Origin: Poecilobothrus nobilitatus
Taxonomy: Eukaryota > Arthropoda > Insecta > Diptera > Dolichopodidae
Direction of reading: 5' to 3'
Assembly (NCBI GenBank): GCA_947095535.1
Contig: OX352774.1
Coordinates: forward strand, 74,400,416-74,464,415
DNA: 64,000 nucleotides
Numbering within the stretch: the first letter of the stretch is position 1; each line of letters starts with the position of its first letter. Made by a program: the position numbers and the translations under genes. Shown here one piece after another: positions 59,640-64,000 of this stretch. The notes under the pieces are model-generated. The model was given only the letters and a program-made list of their open reading frames with translations, was not told the DNA's origin and ran no database searches.

Positions 59640-60350
59640 AATAATATATCTTTTACCACATTTGCTGATGATACTTCTATAATAGAATGTAATAAGGATC
59701 CAAAAAAAGGCATCAAAACTTCAAGAAAGTTTTCAACAATATAAAACACTGGCTAAGATCTTGGAAAATAAAAGCAAATGAAATGAAATCAATTCACATT
59801 ATATTTAACAACAAAAATGCTGTACCTCCATCTGCAACTATAAACAATAAATACCATAGTTATTCTGTGAAATACCTTGGCTTACATTTAGACCGGCAGA
59901 ATGACTTAAAAAAAAACACATCCTAAGCAAAAACACGCAAATAAGAATAAAATTTAATAGCATGTATTGTCTAATGGGGTGCATTTCACAACTATCTCTC
60001 GAAAGTAAAAGAATAGAGTTTATAGAATAATTTTAATGTACATTTAGATTTATGTAATAGAATAATGAAATAATAGAACAACTAGCACCTCAAATGTAGA
60101 AATTTGTGAATGTTACCAGTCTAAAGTTTAGTGTGCATTAGTTAATGCTCCATGGTGTATATAAAAAAACCTTTTCAATAAAGAAAGGTCTAAATATCCT
60201 CTGAGTTAAAAGAAATTGTTACTGTAGCCAGTAAAAATATAAGGAAAGACTTCAATGCCATATATCATACGTTATCTATGATCTAACATATCTAAACTAT
60301 ACCAGAATACTAAAACGCTATAAACAGTTAGATTTAATAAATTGTCTTTA
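59640..60350 (+). pseudogene. Jockey-like reverse transcriptase, decayed
   Basis: Translating with frame changes, the plus strand gives TTFADDTSIIECNKDP (59655-59702; FADD is the reverse transcriptase catalytic motif, usually YADD), ASKLQESFNNIKHWLRSWKI, KANEMKSIHIIFNNKN, SVKYLGLHLDRQNDLKKHIL and INFNSMYCLMGC-like text, then LQLSLESKRIEFIE. These follow the order in jockey-clade polymerases (YADD, WL..W.I..N..KS..I.F, VKYLGLHLD, L..K). Later blocks (LINAPWYV-like near 60150, LKRYKQLDLINCL near 60310) are badly decayed. Several frameshifts and stops; both ends missing. Confidence 0.88.
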
Positions 60351-61494
60351 ATCACTATGAAATATATTATGATAAATTACATTTTAAACTAGAACTTTAA
60401 AATTAATTATTAAATTTAAATCATAAACTAATAAGTAAAAAAATTACTGAGAACAGTATAGCAGCTAGGCCATACAATTTATTGGAATCATTCCTTATTT
60501 CCTTTTAAAACATTATCAAAATTTTTTACTAAATATCTGTTATAAGTATATATATTTTGTTTTGGATATTATGATTAAGATAGATTGTAATGTTACATGG
60601 AATAAAAAAAATAATAGTTGCTACGTATGCAAAATTTAAAACGGTACTCTCACGATTAATTAACCACGTATACTAAACAACTAGGCTACAAATATCCAAT
60701 CATCAGAATTTTATTATTTCAATTAAAATTGAAATAAAATTGCATATTTAGAGGGGTAATTTTTAAATTTTCACTATTAATTTAAGTATCAAATAGTTTG
60801 CCTTTTAATATTACATAATATTCATAGAAACGAGTTAACGTTATTGACACTTTTAGTTTAATTGTTTACATTAGTTCAAAATTTCTGACATCCTAATTTA
60901 AAAGTCTATAATAGCTATAACGGTAAAAATTCATATTACATATTATTTGTTTTGTAATATACAATTTTCTTTCCAAAGAAAAAATAGTAAAGAAAAAAAG
61001 TCGAATAGTAATGAGAGCAAATACAACTATACACAATGAAAGAAGCAGAAAAAAAAAACAAAAAAAAATTAAAGGTAGTCGGCTAAGTAATTAGCATTAA
61101 TTAAGATAAATTATAAAAAGTTGTTTATTTCAAATGAAAAGAAACGAAAAAAATAAAATAAAACAAAAATAAAATTGAAATAAATAACTATTTACACAAA
61201 TAAAGTAAAAAGAATGCTGTTTTAAATTGTTGTTGTTGTTTTTCTATTTCTATTTTTTTTTTTATTATACTTTTTTAATTTAAATATTTAAAATTAAAGG
61301 AAAATAGCCATTATATAATTAATTATTAGTGGAAAAATATTAACAAACAGTAGTCATTTATAAATACTTAGTTATTAATCATTAATTAAGTAACGAAGGT
61401 GCTAAAAAAAAAAAGCTTAAATAAATAATCTATAAATCAATAAACTTTTATTTTTTTATTATTTGAAATATACAAGTAGATTTTTTAACATTTT
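60351..61494. other. AT-rich spacer
   Basis: Nothing recognised. A-rich tracts near 60970-61080 and 61140-61200 and a TTG run near 61227. Confidence 0.5.
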
Positions 61495-61504
61495 TTTGAG
61501 AGCG

Positions 61505-61585
61505 TATCGAAATCTCGCAATTTAAAATCACGTGTTTCAAAATCTCGTGCGTTAAAATCCTCGTGTCTCAAAATATCGTATTTTC
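61505..61585. repeat. Degenerate short tandem repeat (AAAATCTCGTG type)
   Basis: Four to five imperfect units of 17-19 bp built on TCAAAATCTCGTG or TTAAAATC.CGTG. CpG-rich for this window. No function evident. Confidence 0.7.
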
Positions 61586-61914
61586 GAAAAAGTAGAAATG
61601 GAAAAAATACAAGAATTATTGGGAGCGAGTCTTTTTGTGAAAAAAAATTTCGTATAAGTCCCAAAAAATTTTAAAAATAAAGTATCGAAAAAAAAAAATG
61701 TCGAATTTCTATGTTTAACAAAGAGCTGGTTATAAAATCAACTTTTATCAATCACGTAATATTTGTATGTAAAAATTATTTAAAATTGGCGATTTGAAAA
61801 TTAAGATTCAAAAGCAGAATTCCAATAAGTTGTTTATCGAGAGTTTGCGGACAGCCTCCATTATTTTAAAAGTTTAATTTGTTTAAATATGTATATATAT
61901 ATAAAAAATATAAT

Positions 61915-62110
61915 TAGGGGGACTTAGAGTTGTATTTAAAATCAGCGTATTCGCTTTTTCCAGATTAATTATATTATATGCGAAATTCTGAATTAGGAGG
62001 GATTTTATAGTTGGAATTAAGAGTTTTCTCTTTTCGGTTTTCCAGAATATTTATGTTTATGTTTATGTGAGATTTTGAATTAGGAAGGGTTTTAGAGTTG
62101 TATTGTATAT
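61915..62110 (+). repeat. Tandem units related to the foldback repeat at 10.77 kb
   Basis: Two units of about 75-100 bp share TTTTCCAGA, GAATTAGGA.GG.TTTTA and AGAGTTGTAT. The same words occur at 10690-10910. This copy lacks the inverted second arm and the GCATATGC core is decayed. Confidence 0.72.
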
Positions 62111-62246
62111 ACAACATAATTTAAATTTGAAAAATTTTTTTTTTGGAAGTTTTTTATTTCAAGTAGAGAAGTATATTCCGATTTGTAAAAAAAAATGTAT
62201 TTATTTCTTCATTTAATTTGATAGTGTTTTATATTATTAATTGTCA

Positions 62247-62711
62247 AATAATTTTTAACCCACATGCTCTACAGATGCTAACTTAATCGGTTGAGGCAAT
62301 GTTTAAAAACATTTTTCATAATAATAGTTGTAACACAAAATAACAACTTTTACTTAAACAAAATTTTTCTGTGAAACAAGCATTTTTGTATAAAAAATGT
62401 TCTTAAACTTTATCTTCTATTTGGAAAACAGTAAGACTTAGAGAAAAGGTTACTTAACAGAAATTTATAATACGATTCTCAAGGATTCCATAATTTTACA
62501 TAATAATGGTATCTTAACACGGCGTTTTTGAAAGAAAACCCTTTACTTTTACAGAAAATATTTAAAAAAATATAAAATGGTCATATGTTTTTAGCTTTTA
62601 TTTAAGAAATAATTACCCCAAGATATAGTAAATCCTTAAGCAGCTGAAAGTTTGAAGATAAGCAAATAAAACTAAGTTAGCATCTGTAGAGCATGTGGAT
62701 TAAGAGTTATT
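62247..62711. mobile_element. 465-bp inverted-repeat element (MITE-like)
   Basis: Ends 62247-62285 and 62673-62711 are inverted repeats of 39 bp with about three mismatches, including the perfect core CCACATGCTCTACAGATGC. Weaker inverted similarity extends outward, so the true ends may lie further out. No coding sequence and no secure target duplication. Confidence 0.83.
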
Positions 62712-64000
62712 AGGAAATCAATAATTTCACAATTTGATAATAAGAAATCTCGAAAACAACTGATATACAACCTTCTCGCATCCTTTTTCCAGTTTTAGCC
62801 ACAGGAATCAATTCCTGAAATATTTGCACTCTTATGTGGAACATCCTGTATATTCAATTATTATTTTTTAATTACTTATTATTTTCAATTTTTTTTTTTC
62901 ATTTCATTTCTCTTCTATACCTCTACATTTGAATTTTGTTTTTTCTAATTCTTTTATCTAAAAAAGGGATGCATAGTTTTTCTTAATTACACTACCAGAT
63001 TTCCATTACCAGTGAAAAATATTGCAGTAAAAATACAAACCAGTATAAAAAAAAAAAAAACCATTTGAAATTGATTGAACCTCTTTAAATGAAATTCTAA
63101 GAAGTACTTTTTGTTTTATGTAAAAATTTATATAAAATTTATTTCCTTTCTATATTCTTTTTATTCCTTTGTTTCAAAATAAAAAAAAAACAAAACACAT
63201 TTCAAAATAATCAACAATTTTAAGGATGCAATTTTAAAATTAAAAATAAATTTATATTTGAATATTATCTATTATTCGACTTCAGATAAAGATAAATCGA
63301 TTTTTAAGAATAGCTTTTCAATGTAAAAATGCATTATTAAATTTTGTCTTTTTTGTTTTTGTTTTTTTTTTTTTTTTGTCAATCACTTAAATTTGATTGA
63401 TTAAATGGAATAAAATTCAATGATATTTACAATTTTTTTGTTTTTTTTTTGTATTATACTTTTGAAAGAAACGAGTATAATTTACACTTCAATTTTTCTA
63501 ATATATCTTTTAAACATACATTAGGATTGGATATTTTCTATCCAATTTAATATCAAGAGTTCTTTTACTTTTTTTTTTCTTTTCTTTTTTCTATAATAGA
63601 ATTGAAAAAGTAAATGAAGTCAGTGGTGCAATGAATGCATCTCTATCTAAAAAAAAAAAAAAAGTAGTTTTCAATACGAAATTCAATACTTTATTTACCA
63701 ATTTATCATTCAATAAGAAACTTTGTGTATACAAAGCAAAAAAATTCAATAATAAAGTTGTTTTCGTATATAATTTATCAAAAATGGGTAAAAAAAAAAA
63801 TAAAAAAAAAAAGAAAAGGAAAATATAAAGTAAAATGCATCAATAAAATAATTGTTTGGTAAACATGCCACATAATATGTTCTTCTTTAAGTTTTTAACT
63901 ATAACTTTTCATAGTTAATAAAAAGGTTGCCATAAGAATTCATTATGGTATTTTCACATACCATATTTTTTCATTAGAAAAGTCCATCTGTTCTAAACTA
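62712..64000. other. AT-rich spacer
   Basis: No gene seen. ACATCCTGTATATT at 62841-62854 repeats the edge motif of repeat X (13735-13748), suggesting an otherwise unrecognised element end. Downstream are long A and T runs; the lysine-rich frame at 63631-63828 is a homopolymer artefact. Confidence 0.5.

Noticed and set aside
1..64000. CRISPR array, operon or prokaryotic defence system
   Set aside because: No regularly spaced identical repeats, no dense gene clusters and no ribosome binding sites; all recognisable proteins are eukaryotic transposon proteins.

Overview
The window looks like gene-poor, extremely AT-rich eukaryotic nuclear DNA, most likely from an insect. The evidence is eukaryotic class I and class II transposon fossils throughout, tRNA-headed SINEs, long A and T runs, ATGT/ACAT microsatellites, and no bacterial-type gene packing, ribosome binding sites, rRNA or genuine tRNA genes. 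The exact insect group cannot be fixed from sequence alone. A dipteran or an AT-rich parasitoid wasp would both fit.

Layout. 1-5.77 kb is AT-rich spacer. A full-length DD41D-type IS630/Tc1/mariner element with intact inverted ends and a TA duplication sits at 5773-7067, but its transposase is broken. A second, internally deleted member of another DD41D subfamily lies at 8591-9517 (minus). A third, at 29.79-30.63 kb, is a head-to-head composite of two related elements. Between 10 and 20 kb are foldback and dispersed repeats, a 450-bp long-inverted-repeat MITE nested in an older repeat (16681-17130), and two minus-strand C-terminal non-LTR retrotransposon remnants (18.25-18.85 and 19.5-19.96 kb).

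20-36 kb holds SINEs with A and B boxes (20445-20618, 32275-32463, fragment at 28.05 kb), a TTAA-flanked piggyBac-like MITE (31254-31594) and a hAT-like MITE with a perfect 8-bp duplication (33903-34468). 35-51 kb holds three minus-strand 3'-end fragments that appear to belong to one non-LTR family (35.69, 37.45 and 49.98 kb). It also holds a non-LTR insertion with intact RNase H residues and a 5' inversion (43.88-45.26 kb), and several copies of a dispersed repeat with short inverted ends, one carrying an internal tandem duplication.

52-64 kb contains two further TIR-bounded elements and a tandem pair of minus-strand units at 54.18-55.28 kb. These units encode related proteins ending in a YWWLDN/YWWLEN motif and are the only candidate for non-transposon coding sequence here. 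A second kind of SINE with the same head but a different tail follows (55370-55654, 14-bp target duplication), then a decayed jockey-like reverse transcriptase (59.64-60.35 kb) and a 465-bp inverted-repeat element (62247-62711).

Functionally this is a transposon graveyard. Autonomous transposase and reverse transcriptase fragments represent the kinds of enzyme that move the non-autonomous MITEs and SINEs nearby, but no particular driver/passenger pair can be shown from this window alone. No complete host gene, operon or CRISPR array is visible.
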